Source: Bacillus sp. FJAT-44742 (GTDB lineage: Bacteria > Bacillota > Bacilli > Bacillales > Marinococcaceae). From it: a stretch of 64,000 bases of DNA. This document shows positions 53,201-62,668 of the stretch, one piece after another. The stretch lies in contig NZ_KZ454937.1 of NCBI RefSeq assembly GCF_002797315.1, forward strand, positions 256,658 to 320,657, in the 5' to 3' direction. A program made the position numbers and the translations under genes. How positions within the stretch are numbered: position 1 is the stretch's first letter; the number at the start of each line of letters is the position of its first letter. The notes beneath the pieces are model-generated. The model saw nothing but the letters and a program-made list of their open reading frames with translations. It did no database searches and had not been told where the DNA came from.

Positions 53201-53495
53201 GTTTTAACTCTTCGCTACTTTACGTTTGGACCAAACTTTCCGCGATTAGCAGCTTCCCTAAATTATTCCTAGTAACAAGAAGTAAGTGTGAGACCAAAAG
53301 AATGACATCACGTTGTTTCAACTTAATCAGTAAAGAGATCGGGTATAAACGAGAAGCTTATAGCAAAAAATGAAAATGGGACTCGGGTTATCCATAGGAT
53401 ACACATCTTTCACATCTGGAGTCCCATCCACTCAAAATAGCAGGAGTCATTGTACTTCTGTAGTGTAAAATGAAAAAGAAATTAGGGAGAAGAAC
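53201..53495. other. Intergenic region
   Basis: No gene seen. A GGGACTC...GAGTCCC pair around 53378-53428 could form a long hairpin. Confidence 0.4.
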
Positions 53496-53750
53496 ATGGT
53501 TCAGTCCAGATTGAGAGAGATCAAAGAAAAAGTAAAACAGGCACAACTCAGAGGCGTCGAAACTCTATTGACACCTAATGAAGTGACATGGTTAATTGAG
53601 CAAGCTGAAAAAGCAGATGAACTTGAAGTGCAACTAGGCCTTCATTTTAATCAGTGGTTCAATGCCTGTCTGCTGGTTGTAGGTAGAGAGAAAGCCCACG
53701 AGATCCTTACGTATTTACCAGTCTTTGGGGAGGGAAAAAAAGAGGATTAG
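53496..53750 (+). CDS. Hypothetical 84-aa protein
   Basis: Helical, soluble protein: REIKEKVKQAQLRGVETLLTPNEVTWLIEQAEKADELEVQLGLHFNQWFNACLLVVGREKAHEILTYL. Ribosome site TTAGGGAGAAG. The composition resembles short phage- or plasmid-type proteins. Family not recognised. Confidence 0.5.
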   Translation: MVQSRLREIKEKVKQAQLRGVETLLTPNEVTWLIEQAEKADELEVQLGLHFNQWFNACLLVVGREKAHEILTYLPVFGEGKKED

Positions 53751-54123
53751 GTAAACAAGCCTTTAGCGGGAGCTAATATCACAATGGTGAGAATGAGGAT
53801 ATTGTCAGCATACAGGACCACGACCCGGCACAACCTCTTTAAGCTACCGTATAAAAAATCGATCAGCTGTCCCCTTGCCTACTCGATGCGTTCTTTGAGG
53901 CGGTTAAATAACACTACAAAGTCGTGAAAAGCCATGTGAACAGCGGCAGTGCGAAAGAGTCATACTGTACTTTTTAACCGCTGACGGTCTTGGTAGAAGG
54001 GAAAGAAAATAGGTACTCTCCATTTGAAATACCAAGATATAAAGAAAGAATAAACTGCTGGTCCGCAGTGCAAAAAGAGTGGGAGCACCCGAGAGAAGCC
54101 AACCTTACTAAAAAGCAGGATTA
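53751..54123. other. Intergenic region
   Basis: Only a minus-strand frame with an internal TAG (53747-53935), reading FNRLKERIE, stop, ARGQLIDFLYGSLKRLCRVV and a hydrophobic end, hints at a lost gene; no ribosome site. Confidence 0.35.
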
Positions 54124-54987
54124 TTAATAATCCGTTTTTAACTGGCCGTGCGCTTTTTTTATAAAGAGAATTAATAGCTTTAACGCACTTTCTAAATCAA
54201 CCAGTTTTTTATAAAAGCGTTGTCTTTTATTTGCGTCATTTTGAATCAGTTTATCGTTTTTTAATAAATTAAGATTTCTGACTAATGCCTCCAGAATATC
54301 TTCCTCTAAAGGAATAGGTAAAGGAAATAAATCCTCAACATCAGATTTAATATCTTCTTTTTCTATACTTTGGTTTAACAATATTTTCTTAACTGCAATC
54401 GTAGGAGACCGAGTGGGATCTTCTTTCCAATCTTCAAAAAACTTTTGTAATGAAGGATCATTATTATTTTCTTTTATAATTGTAACGATCTTTTTACTGA
54501 CCCAGCATCCTAATTCAGACCTTGCCGTTTGCCATTCTTCCATTCTTTTTAGGAGCTCGTCATACCCATGAACTTTAAGAAACCTTGGTATTTCTATACT
54601 CATAGCCCCGCTAGTTATTGTATCCCATTTATCGAAATCAAAGATAAGAAAGAGAGATTCTTTATTTCTTTTAACTTGAGTTTGTATTTCTTCAAATAAA
54701 GGTGAATAAATGTCTTTTTCTCTTCTAACAGCTCCTGCACTTTTCAATTGCTTGTTGTGAACATATAAACTCCCGTAAAAAGTTAGCGCGCCCCCTAACA
54801 CAGCGCCTATTAAACCTGCTAGGCCTGGATCGGAAACAGGAACACCAAAGAAGTTGTTTATTATAAACAGCAAGACAGATATAAAAGAAATGATGATCAA
54901 TCCTAATAAAAAAGGTGTTACATAATGTTTAATTTTAATCCACCTGACAATGATCCTCAGCCTATAATTATCTAAAAAATTTAACAT
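54124..54987 (-). CDS. Hypothetical membrane-anchored protein (287 aa)
   Basis: Two membrane segments near the N-terminus (FLLGLIIISFISVLLFIINN and LAGLIGAVLGGALTFYGSLY) followed by a long cytoplasmic helical domain (KQLKSAGAVRREKDIYSPLFEEIQTQVKRN...). The Gly-rich second segment is typical of small phage-defence or accessory membrane proteins in many genomes, but no family can be named. ATG 54987 with AAAGGA upstream. AT-richer than its neighbours, compatible with horizontal acquisition. Confidence 0.6.
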   Translation of the reverse strand: MLNFLDNYRLRIIVRWIKIKHYVTPFLLGLIIISFISVLLFIINNFFGVPVSDPGLAGLIGAVLGGALTFYGSLYVHNKQLKSAGAVRREKDIYSPLFEEIQTQVKRNKESLFLIFDFDKWDTITSGAMSIEIPRFLKVHGYDELLKRMEEWQTARSELGCWVSKKIVTIIKENNNDPSLQKFFEDWKEDPTRSPTIAVKKILLNQSIEKEDIKSDVEDLFPLPIPLEEDILEALVRNLNLLKNDKLIQNDANKRQRFYKKLVDLESALKLLILFIKKAHGQLKTDY

Positions 54988-55724
54988 CTATCCATGTCCT
55001 TTATCCATTTTTTAACACACGGCCTAAAGGTAAGTTTCTGTTTGAGGTTTCTGATATTCCTACCAATTTTTGTTTTTCCTCAAATTCTATTGTGGTCAGA
55101 ATGAAACGAGTATATTAATAGGAATATACAAGGTTTTCATAAATATTCCTTTCTTTAAAAAAGGATGGTGACGAAAGGAATTAGGCAATGAAGGAGAGGG
55201 GGAAGACACTGGGAAGCAGATGCTTCCTTTGAAAGCGGAAGAGTTTGGCAAATATCGATGGTTAGGGCAGGGGAAGCGTCTAGTGGGGAGATCAACTGGA
55301 ACGGTCATTGCGACTCTGTTGGCAAGTGGGTATAAAAGCTGGCAAGTGACAGAACAACCAGCAGGTCCAGGCATAGCAAGAAACATCACTAATTGAGTCC
55401 CCCTTGATAGGGAATCGGGCTCAACTCAGTAACTTTGAGTAATGGTTGGATACGCTTCTTCTTGAAAAAGGTATAGAAACCTGTGCGGATTTACTTCGGA
55501 TGAAAATTTGCTTTGTGATGTTCAAATGACCAGGTGCTTATTTTATCTTGTGATTTGCCAGTATAACAACATAGAAGCTGTTTTCTAAAAGTGTTGGTCA
55601 ACTAGACTTAACAAAATACAGACAGCAGCCATTCCTAATCACTTTAGGGATGTACAAATTAGGTTTTTATGTACAAAAAAATGGAGGGATGTGGTTGTTG
55701 GTTCCCTCACTTAGAGGTTCCTTC
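54988..55724. other. Intergenic region before the TnpB element
   Basis: Contains only one possible 58-aa frame (55220-55396); otherwise no element recognised. Confidence 0.4.
55220..55396 (+). CDS. Possible small protein (58 aa), doubtful
   Basis: ATG with GGGAAG upstream; reads MLPLKAEEFGKYRWLGQGKR...TVIATLLASGYKSWQVTEQP...IARNITN. Contains one weakly hydrophobic stretch. No family known; could be chance. Confidence 0.3.
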   Translation: MLPLKAEEFGKYRWLGQGKRLVGRSTGTVIATLLASGYKSWQVTEQPAGPGIARNITN

Positions 55725-55868
55725 TTATTGTTTGGTGTGGGCTAATGGCAATTTTCTTTTACGCATTTCTTTCTCCAGGAAGTCTATTAATTCTTTTTCC
55801 ATTTTCTTTTCTTGTGCGAGTAAATAAATTTGAGTCAAAGTATGAGATGAGTCTCCTTTCTTTTCCAA
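55725..55868 (-). CDS. Small helical protein (47 aa) divergent from tnpB
   Basis: TTG start (55868) with the very strong ribosome site GGAGGTGAAGGG. Reads MEKKGDSSHTLTQIYLLAQE then KKMEKELIDFLEKEMRKRKLP. Highly charged single helix. Its ribosome site is one arm of a 12-bp inverted repeat (55874-55885 and 55952-55963) in front of the TnpB element. No family recognised. Confidence 0.45.
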   Translation of the reverse strand: MEKKGDSSHTLTQIYLLAQEKKMEKELIDFLEKEMRKRKLPLAHTKQ

Positions 55869-55873
55869 AACCC

Positions 55874-55963
55874 TTCACCTCCCACAATATTCTTTAAATC
55901 TATCATTCTAGCCAAGAGGACTCCATCCTCAAAAATTCGATAGAATTTTAGGTGGGAGGTGAA
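55874..55963. repeat. 12-bp perfect inverted repeat left of tnpB
   Basis: TTCACCTCCCAC (55874-55885) and GTGGGAGGTGAA (55952-55963), 66 bases apart. It could be two outward ribosome sites by coincidence, or part of the left end of the element. Confidence 0.5.
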
Positions 55964-56051
55964 TTGGCGGTTTTAAGTTTTCGTACTAGGATTTTTATTA
56001 CAATTTTGGTAATACACCCTTATACGAACTTATGTTTGGAGGTGGGGTCAA

Positions 56052-57491
56052 ATGGCAAACTACAAAACGATGCAAGTTTGGGTGAAAAAAAGTCATCGTA
56101 TGTACGGATATTTTGAAGAAATGTGCTCAAGTTCAAAAAATTTATTTAACACAACAAATTTTTATACCCGCCAAGTTTTCACTGGCTTAACTCAAGAAAA
56201 GCCACTGCAACCCCTTCAACAAGAAGTCCTAGAAAATATCCAAAAACATGTGCCAAAAATCAATGATAATCAACAGGCAGCATATCAGAGGAAACTGGAG
56301 AAAGAGAAAGCGAAACCAGTTGAAAAACGAAAAGAAATTAAATGCAACTTGTTCGATGAACCATCAAAAGAGAATCCGTTTGTTGATTACAACTTTATGG
56401 ATGCTCTTTTTAAGTCGATGATTCAGCAGGATTATCGTTCGTTGCCAACCCAATCTAGTCAAGGAATTATGAAAGCTGTATTCCACAACTGGAAATCTTT
56501 TTATTCCAGCTTGCGGGAATATAAGGCGAATCCTAAGAAGTTTAAAGCTAGACCGAAAATCCCTGGATACAGTCGCAATAAAGAAAAAGAAGTTTCTTTT
56601 TCAAACCAAGATTGTGTTATAAAGGAAAGCAAATTCTTAAAGTTTCCCAAAACAAAAGAACGCTTGAATATCGGTAAATTAGGTTTCACCGAAGGGAAGC
56701 TCAAACAAGTGCGTGTTCTTCCGAAATACGGTCATTACGTTGTAGAGATGATATTTCAAGTTCCTTCGGAACAAGGGATAAAAGAACCTAAGAAACGATA
56801 CATGTCTGTTGATTTAGGAAATGATAACATTGCAACCATCATCACCAACACAGGTCGAAGACCTGTATTAGTGAAGGGCAAAAATATCAAATCCGTTAAT
56901 CAACGTTATAATCAATTAAAGGCTCATTACATGGGTATCCTTCGACATGGAAAAAATCATAAAGAAGGGCAATTTACTTCAAAGTGTTTAGAGAAAATAA
57001 GCCATAAACGTTTTAATCAAATTAAGGACTTGTTTCATAAAGCGAGTTTCCAAATTGAGAAAATTGCTTTAGAAGAAGATGTGGATACCATTATCATCGG
57101 TCAAAACAAAGATTGGAAACAAAACTCGAACATGGGTAAAAGAAACAACCAATCGTTTGTTTCAATTCCACACAGTCTTTTAATTCAAATGATTACCTAT
57201 AAGGCTGAACGTCATGGAATTAAAGTTGAAGTAACCGAAGAATCGTATACATCGAAAGCGAGTTTTCTAGATAACGACAACCTCCCTGTTTACGGTGAAG
57301 ATGATTCAAAAAAATCATTTTCAGGTAAGCGTATTAAGCGAGGGCTTTATCGTTCGAAAAACGGAACACTCCTTAATGCTGATGTGAATGGCGCTGGTAA
57401 CATCATGAGAAAACTGTTTCCTAACGCACTCGAAGAAGCCTTTTCGTGCATGGAAACCTTGATGAACCCCATGTCGGTTGTAATAAAATAA
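56052..57491 (+). CDS. TnpB-family (IS200/IS605-type) RNA-guided nuclease relative, unusual active site
   Basis: 479 aa. Start ATG with TGGAGGTGGGG upstream. RuvC-like signatures: Asp254 in YMSVDLGNDNIATI and Asp444 in LLNADVNGAGNIMRKLF. Where TnpB normally has the catalytic Glu (IxxExL), this protein has DTIIIGQNKDWKQ with Gly350. The four-Cys zinc ribbon normally following TSK(T/C) is absent: EESYTSKASFLDNDNLPVYG...GLYRSKNGTLLN. Long-form relatives with this pattern exist in Firmicutes (from memory). No tnpA is present, so the element cannot move by itself. Might be a nuclease with a relocated Glu (for example Glu396 or Glu397) or a nuclease-dead derivative. Confidence 0.85.
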   Translation: MANYKTMQVWVKKSHRMYGYFEEMCSSSKNLFNTTNFYTRQVFTGLTQEKPLQPLQQEVLENIQKHVPKINDNQQAAYQRKLEKEKAKPVEKRKEIKCNLFDEPSKENPFVDYNFMDALFKSMIQQDYRSLPTQSSQGIMKAVFHNWKSFYSSLREYKANPKKFKARPKIPGYSRNKEKEVSFSNQDCVIKESKFLKFPKTKERLNIGKLGFTEGKLKQVRVLPKYGHYVVEMIFQVPSEQGIKEPKKRYMSVDLGNDNIATIITNTGRRPVLVKGKNIKSVNQRYNQLKAHYMGILRHGKNHKEGQFTSKCLEKISHKRFNQIKDLFHKASFQIEKIALEEDVDTIIIGQNKDWKQNSNMGKRNNQSFVSIPHSLLIQMITYKAERHGIKVEVTEESYTSKASFLDNDNLPVYGEDDSKKSFSGKRIKRGLYRSKNGTLLNADVNGAGNIMRKLFPNALEEAFSCMETLMNPMSVVIK

Positions 57492-57650
57492 AAGTAATCC
57501 CGAAGGCAGGACACAACGGGATAGCGGGGTTGGGTGTTTTTAGCACACCGAAGTGTCAACTCCACTGGTGGTTAATCGTCATTTTGAAAGTCGATACCCC
57601 AGAAACCCCCACTTCAAATTTCGTTAGAAATTAAGTGGCGGGAGTATTCA
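57480..57650 (+). ncRNA. Probable omega-RNA/right end of the TnpB element
   Basis: The region overlapping and following the tnpB stop is GC-rich and foldable: ATCCCGAAGGCAGGACACAA...CGGGAT, then CCCCCACTTCAAATTTC-GTTA-GAAATTAAGTGGCGGG. In IS605-type elements the guide RNA comes from the 3' end of tnpB and the right end, with the guide lying in flanking DNA (here starting near 57651). Boundaries are inferred. Confidence 0.55.
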
Positions 57651-57831
57651 TTCCCTCTTTACCTGAAACCCTTTGAGATTTTTATTTATACATATTGTTC
57701 CTTTTCCTTGTAGCAAGCAGGAAAGACCTATATTGGCAGAAATCTTTAGATTAACTTTTAAAATTTTCAGAATTTGGTATAATACCTATGGTTCAGTGCT
57801 TTTGAAACTATTTCCTTAGGGGGGAATGTTG

Positions 57832-60807
57832 GTGTCTACACAAGACATATACGATAAATTGAATATCCCTATTGTAATTTCAGGGTTAGATGGGACAGTA
57901 ACGTTTGCTAACCATAAACATAAGCAGACTGTAGGAAACGAATTAGTAGGCACGAATATTTTTCAATATATATGTGAACATCAACAAACTGGGATAAAAG
58001 ATTATATTGGAAGGCTTACAAATGAGAAGGATAACAAGCGGGACGATGGGTACGTTGTAGACTATGTGTTCAATGGAAGAAAACAAACAGGAGAAATGAA
58101 GCTATTGAATCAAGCGCAGCTTTTATTCCAGTTCTCTACTACCGAGCACCCCTTGACTGACCCCCATGAAATCTATAAAGAGATCACACGAATGATTCTT
58201 ATGGAAAAGCCCCTTATTGAAATCCTTTTTGAGCTACAAAGTAAACTTGAAAAGTACCTTTGTCAAGCCGGTTCATGCTCAGTCTTTTTCATTGATTATG
58301 CAGGGAAGATAGACTACCGCTTAGAATCATATGAGCACATCTCTTTTCCCTTGCAAATTGTCACGCAAAAAGAAAAAAAATTGGGGCAAAACGGTAAAGT
58401 CAAAGATCTCTCTGCTGGAAAAGCTAATAAATCAGTGAGGCAGAATTTCTTTGACACCTTCTATGCGTCACAGAATTCGATTGAGGCTGCCCCTATTCTA
58501 CTGGAGAAACAAAAGGTTGGAGAATTGGTGTTTTCAATTTCTCCAGATGTTTCCCTTAGTAAAGAGAAATTGGATGTCCTTTCGGTGTGTGGCTTTTTAG
58601 TGAGCATGGCCCTCGAAAAAAAGAGCCTTGGAAAAGGCCATCCAACTGATGGGATAGAAGCCAAGTTAATTGCTGAATATGCTGGTGACTCCATTGTCGT
58701 ACTCGACCGAGAGGGCATTGTCCACTATGCATCGCCTTCCAATGCTTCGATCTTGGGATATCCTATTCATGAATACATAGGGAAAAATGCTCTTCATTAT
58801 ATTCACCCTGAGGACTTGCCACTTGCGGAAAAAAAGTTGGAAGAAGGGCTAAGAAGAAAAAAAGAATTTTCATTAGAAGTTAGGTATCTTCGGGAAGATC
58901 ACAGCTATATTGATATCTCTCTAAAGGCTAAGCCCGTATTATCCCAAGACAATCAGGTACACCGCATTGTGGTTATCGGACGTGATATAACGGAAAAAAA
59001 GGAAGCAAAAAGAAGGCTAGAAGAGAGTAAACAACGCTATCAATCCCTGTTTGACCATAATCCTTATCCAGTGTTAACCCTGAGTTTAACCGGAGAGGTT
59101 TTAACGGTGAATCAATCCTTAGAAAGCTTTCTTGGTTACCAGAAAGAAGAGCTGATTGGCACCTATGAAAAATTCATTCATCCGGATTATCTTACTTATA
59201 CAAAAGAATATTTTAAACGAGCCACGGACGGAACCTCTCAAGCATATGAGACCCTTGGGATTCACAAAAAGGGCCACAAAATTTGGTTTAAGGTTACAAA
59301 TATCCCCGTTAAGGTGAAGGGGAAGGTGGTGGCTGTTTTTGGAGTAATGGAAGACATTACGGAGAAAAAGAAGGCCCAAAAGCGGGTAAAAGACAGAGAA
59401 GAACAATTGCAAGCCTTGATTAACTCTTTGCCGGAATTTGTGCTTTTTAAAGATAAGAAAGGAAACCTGATTGAGATGAATGATTCAGCAAGAGCGTTAC
59501 TAGGAATGGAAGGAAAGGATCCTTTGTGCTATTCAAGCGTCGTCCCTTCCTATAACCTATCGCTTATTCATTCATATGAGCGTGATGAAGAAGCGTGGAA
59601 GGAACCCGGAGGCATACAATACGAGCAAAAAATTTGCCACCCTGATGGACAAGCGAAAGTCTATGAAATAGTCAAAGCACCGCAGTTTGATAAGAAAGGG
59701 GCAAGAAAGTATTTAGTAACCATAGGGCGTGATATCACTACACGGAAAGAAATGGAAGGAGAGTTGCAGGAAACACAGGAGCAACTTTGGGCTTTGTATA
59801 ATGATAGTGCTGATCCCATCTCCCTTCTTTCATTAGATGGGAATATTTTAAAAGCCAATCCTGCTTTCTATGATCTCTACGGCTATCGTTCTAGCCCAGA
59901 GTCTATTAATGTTTTTCATGACCTCACGCCAGAAGAAATCAGAGAGGAAACAGAAAATGTCATTTGTAGGGCGAAAAGAGGAGAACAAGTTATCGATTAT
60001 GAAACGGTAAGAAAGAGAAACGACGGGGCATTGATTGATGTCAGTCTGACGTACTCTCCCATTCGAGACAGAAATGGAAAGATAAGTGGGATTTCAGCGA
60101 TCACCCGGGATATTCGTGATCGAAAGAAAACGGAGGACTTATTAAGAAGATCTGAAAAGCTTTCTGTATTGGGGCAATTAGCTGCAGCTGTTGCTCATGA
60201 AGTTCGCAATCCTCTGACAACGGTCAAAGGGTTTACACAGTTTCTCCAAGATAAAAGCGAGTACACCGGTCTAATGCTTTCTGAATTGGATCGGATCGAA
60301 GTTATCATTAATGAGTTTTTAACCTTGGCCAAACCCCAGGCGGTTACATTCAAAGAAGAGGACATTGGAGAGGTGATAAAGAATGTTCTCTCTCTTATTA
60401 ATACCCAAGCGGCATTAAATGATATTGAAATCAAAACTTATTTAGAAGCAAAAAAGTTACCTATTTACTGTGATTCTAATCAAATCAAGCAAGTGTTGCT
60501 GAACATATTAAAAAATGCGCTGGAGGCTATGCCGTGCGGAGGTATATTAGTAGTAAAAACCAGAGAAATCTCTTCTTATTGTCAAATTGAGGTCATTGAT
60601 GAAGGAGTAGGGATTGCCCCAGAAAGAATAAAAAAGCTAGGTGAGCCGTTTTATTCTAATAAAGAAAAAGGGACCGGGTTAGGGTTAATGGTTTGTTATA
60701 AAATTATAGAGGAGCATCAAGGAACAATTACAATTGAAAGCGAGGAAGGAGTGGGGACCACGGTAAAAATGTCGCTTCCTATCTTTCATTCAGAACAAAG
60801 CCCTTGA
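57832..60807 (+). CDS. Soluble multi-PAS sensor histidine kinase (sporulation-kinase-like)
   Basis: 991 aa from the GTG at 57832 (AGGGGGG seven bases upstream; an ATG at 57826 is too close to it). No membrane segment. Order: PAS (about 1-120), GAF-like (130-270), four PAS units (about 285-400, 410-530, 535-660, 665-780, each ending GRDIT/EDIT/TRDIR), HisKA with LGQLAAAVAHEVRNPLTTVKGFTQFL (phospho-His near 788), and HATPase (QVLLNILKNALEAMP, DEGVGI, GTGLGLMVC). The NPLTTVKGF context resembles Bacillus KinA/KinE-type kinases that feed Spo0F. There is no adjacent response regulator, which is also true for those kinases. Confidence 0.9.
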   Translation: MSTQDIYDKLNIPIVISGLDGTVTFANHKHKQTVGNELVGTNIFQYICEHQQTGIKDYIGRLTNEKDNKRDDGYVVDYVFNGRKQTGEMKLLNQAQLLFQFSTTEHPLTDPHEIYKEITRMILMEKPLIEILFELQSKLEKYLCQAGSCSVFFIDYAGKIDYRLESYEHISFPLQIVTQKEKKLGQNGKVKDLSAGKANKSVRQNFFDTFYASQNSIEAAPILLEKQKVGELVFSISPDVSLSKEKLDVLSVCGFLVSMALEKKSLGKGHPTDGIEAKLIAEYAGDSIVVLDREGIVHYASPSNASILGYPIHEYIGKNALHYIHPEDLPLAEKKLEEGLRRKKEFSLEVRYLREDHSYIDISLKAKPVLSQDNQVHRIVVIGRDITEKKEAKRRLEESKQRYQSLFDHNPYPVLTLSLTGEVLTVNQSLESFLGYQKEELIGTYEKFIHPDYLTYTKEYFKRATDGTSQAYETLGIHKKGHKIWFKVTNIPVKVKGKVVAVFGVMEDITEKKKAQKRVKDREEQLQALINSLPEFVLFKDKKGNLIEMNDSARALLGMEGKDPLCYSSVVPSYNLSLIHSYERDEEAWKEPGGIQYEQKICHPDGQAKVYEIVKAPQFDKKGARKYLVTIGRDITTRKEMEGELQETQEQLWALYNDSADPISLLSLDGNILKANPAFYDLYGYRSSPESINVFHDLTPEEIREETENVICRAKRGEQVIDYETVRKRNDGALIDVSLTYSPIRDRNGKISGISAITRDIRDRKKTEDLLRRSEKLSVLGQLAAAVAHEVRNPLTTVKGFTQFLQDKSEYTGLMLSELDRIEVIINEFLTLAKPQAVTFKEEDIGEVIKNVLSLINTQAALNDIEIKTYLEAKKLPIYCDSNQIKQVLLNILKNALEAMPCGGILVVKTREISSYCQIEVIDEGVGIAPERIKKLGEPFYSNKEKGTGLGLMVCYKIIEEHQGTITIESEEGVGTTVKMSLPIFHSEQSP

Positions 60808-60836
60808 TCGTTTTAAATGTCTTTATATCAAAGAGA

Positions 60837-60874
60837 AAAGGCTTGGCAGTAATATTCCATACCAAGCCTTTTTG
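60837..60874. terminator. Terminator of the kinase gene
   Basis: AAAAGGCTTGG...CCAAGCCTTTTTG. Confidence 0.75.
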
Positions 60875-61262
60875 AATACCCATTGTCCAAACCAAGTCAG
60901 GGAGGAATCCCCGTCATGTAATATTCAAACGATTTTTAAAATATTAACAGTAAGTGCTTCTTCCTATAGTTCACGAGGATGCCCTATATTTTTTCTATGT
61001 TGTGGTGTTACCTTTTTCCTCTATTTAATCGGCATGTCAGATGATATTCAAAACGGTGAAATACATAATAACCTGGAGCTATCAAGAAATATAAGGAGGA
61101 CATGGAAGTAACAAAGAAGCTCCTAAACAATAAGCTTTAAACGAAAGAAGGAAACAACGTTTAAAGAAACGTTTCAATTTAAGAAGGTCTTGTTATGTCC
61201 ACTAAAAGTAAAGATAGACCAAGATTATTTAGCTTGGCCTACTTTATAACAAAGCAACTTCT
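60875..61262. other. Intergenic region
   Basis: No supported gene between the kinase terminator and the convergent amidase gene. Confidence 0.4.
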
Positions 61263-61937
61263 TTACACTCTTTCTACAATAACTCTGTGTGCCGTGCCAA
61301 GGTAACGTTGCACAGCATTTAATATATTCTGCTCCTCTTGAAAAGCACCAACTTGTACGCCGTCTACAATGATGCGGTACATCGTTTTTCTTGTTAAATT
61401 AAAAGCGCGCGCTAAGCCATTTACGTGTCCCTGGGCTACAGATTGACGCCAATTCGGATCTCTTAATTTTTCTGCGTCACTTGCATTGTCAATGAACCCA
61501 TTCTCTGTTAATAAGGCTGACATTCTAGTTTCTCGCAATACGTGAAAATTGGCTTTTTTCTTTCCGCGATTAAAGAGATTGTTAACCTTCATAATCTCTT
61601 CATGCATGGTGTCTCTGTATTGCGCTGTTCTAGAACTATCAGATAAACTACTATGAATATAATCTTCATATCCATGAGCAGATCCGTTAAACGCATTAAC
61701 ATGGATTGACAAAAAGTAATCAGCTCCCCAAGCATTTGCCTCGTCTGTTCGCTGACTCAAGCCTCGATCTACATCCGTTGTTCGACTCATTCTTACCTCT
61801 ACGTCTTGATAATCTCTCACCAGAAGGTCTCGTATGCGAAGAGCAATATCTAAAGTAAGATCCTTTTCTTGTAGGCCATTTCCTACAGCACCTGTGTCTG
61901 AGCCCCCATGTCCAGGATCTATATATAGTTTTACCAT
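61263..61937 (-). CDS. CwlC-like N-acetylmuramoyl-L-alanine amidase with C-terminal SPOR-like domain
   Basis: 224 aa without signal peptide. Amidase_3 domain (1-180): IDPGHGGSDTGAVGNGLQEKDLTLDIA (zinc His and Glu), LSIHVNAFNG (zinc His), LLTENGFIDNASDAEKL (catalytic Glu). C-terminal repeat-like part (MYRIIVDGVQVGAFQEEQN...AHRVIVERV) is a SPOR-like peptidoglycan-binding unit. CwlC of B. subtilis has this layout and lyses the mother cell at the end of sporulation. Ribosome site AAGAGGTGATAAG. Confidence 0.9.
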   Translation of the reverse strand: MVKLYIDPGHGGSDTGAVGNGLQEKDLTLDIALRIRDLLVRDYQDVEVRMSRTTDVDRGLSQRTDEANAWGADYFLSIHVNAFNGSAHGYEDYIHSSLSDSSRTAQYRDTMHEEIMKVNNLFNRGKKKANFHVLRETRMSALLTENGFIDNASDAEKLRDPNWRQSVAQGHVNGLARAFNLTRKTMYRIIVDGVQVGAFQEEQNILNAVQRYLGTAHRVIVERV

Positions 61938-62506
61938 CTTATCACCTCTTCCCTATATCATATGGAGGAGTTCTCAGATGGTATAGCCATTCCTCTACTT
62001 ATAAGTAGAAAAGGCTTTCGTGTACTAGCTTCCATAAAGGATCTAAACTTGGTTACGGATAATAGAAGCGTTGTTGGTACCAGATTTGATTTATTTTCCT
62101 CGGTAAGTAGATCACGGGGGAAGGGGGGAAGGAGAGAAAATAACTTTATGTTATCTATACCGAATAGATGAATTGCTTAATTCTTATCTAAAGAGGTAGA
62201 GAGAAATACGAGTCGCGGGACTTAATAAAAATTGTGAAGTTTGAAGGGGTGGGGCATTTTCTCTTCACCTAGGCCATTGTGTGTCAAACTAGTGGGGCTG
62301 TAGTCAAACAACAATTATTACTGTTTCGAACTTATAATGTAAGAGGTAATAGAAAGAAGGCCTTGTGGTTGGACAAGGAGTCCCTTTTTTAACGATATGG
62401 TAAAAATTAGTATATTTATATGCAGGATTATCCCACTCTCTTCCTTGAATGAGTATATGTTCAGCTTTATTCTGTATGCCATATCTGTAAAAGGGGATGA
62501 GAAATC
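61938..62506. other. Intergenic region
   Basis: No supported gene; open frames on both strands lack ribosome sites. Confidence 0.4.
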
Positions 62507-62668
62507 ATGCAAAAGCGACTCTATCGTTCAATACTTGCTGGTACAATGGCTGCTTTCATGGTAATAAGCATTAGTTATATCATGAATGTTCTCAACTGGG
62601 GGTTTGTGATCGGAATATTTGTAGGGACCGTTACAGCCTGGTACTATTTTGATTTTAAATCTTCCTAG
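62507..62668 (+). CDS. Small membrane protein (53 aa)
   Basis: ATG with AAGGGGATGAGAAATC upstream. Two membrane segments: SILAGTMAAFMVISISYIMN and WGFVIGIFVGTVTAWYYF, joined by a short polar turn, with a basic N-terminus MQKRLYR. Family not recognised; hydrophobicity and ribosome site make it credible. Confidence 0.6.
   Translation: MQKRLYRSILAGTMAAFMVISISYIMNVLNWGFVIGIFVGTVTAWYYFDFKSS

Larger units (their letters stand above)
56000..57650 (+). mobile_element. tnpB-only IS605-family element (limits approximate)
   Basis: tnpB with a structured 3' end characteristic of these elements and no transposase gene. The right end is placed after the hairpin at 57605-57645; the left end is not visible. 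Confidence 0.55.

Noticed and set aside
55096..55389. 97-aa minus-strand frame
   Set aside because: Overlaps the slightly better plus-strand frame at 55220 and has no ribosome site.
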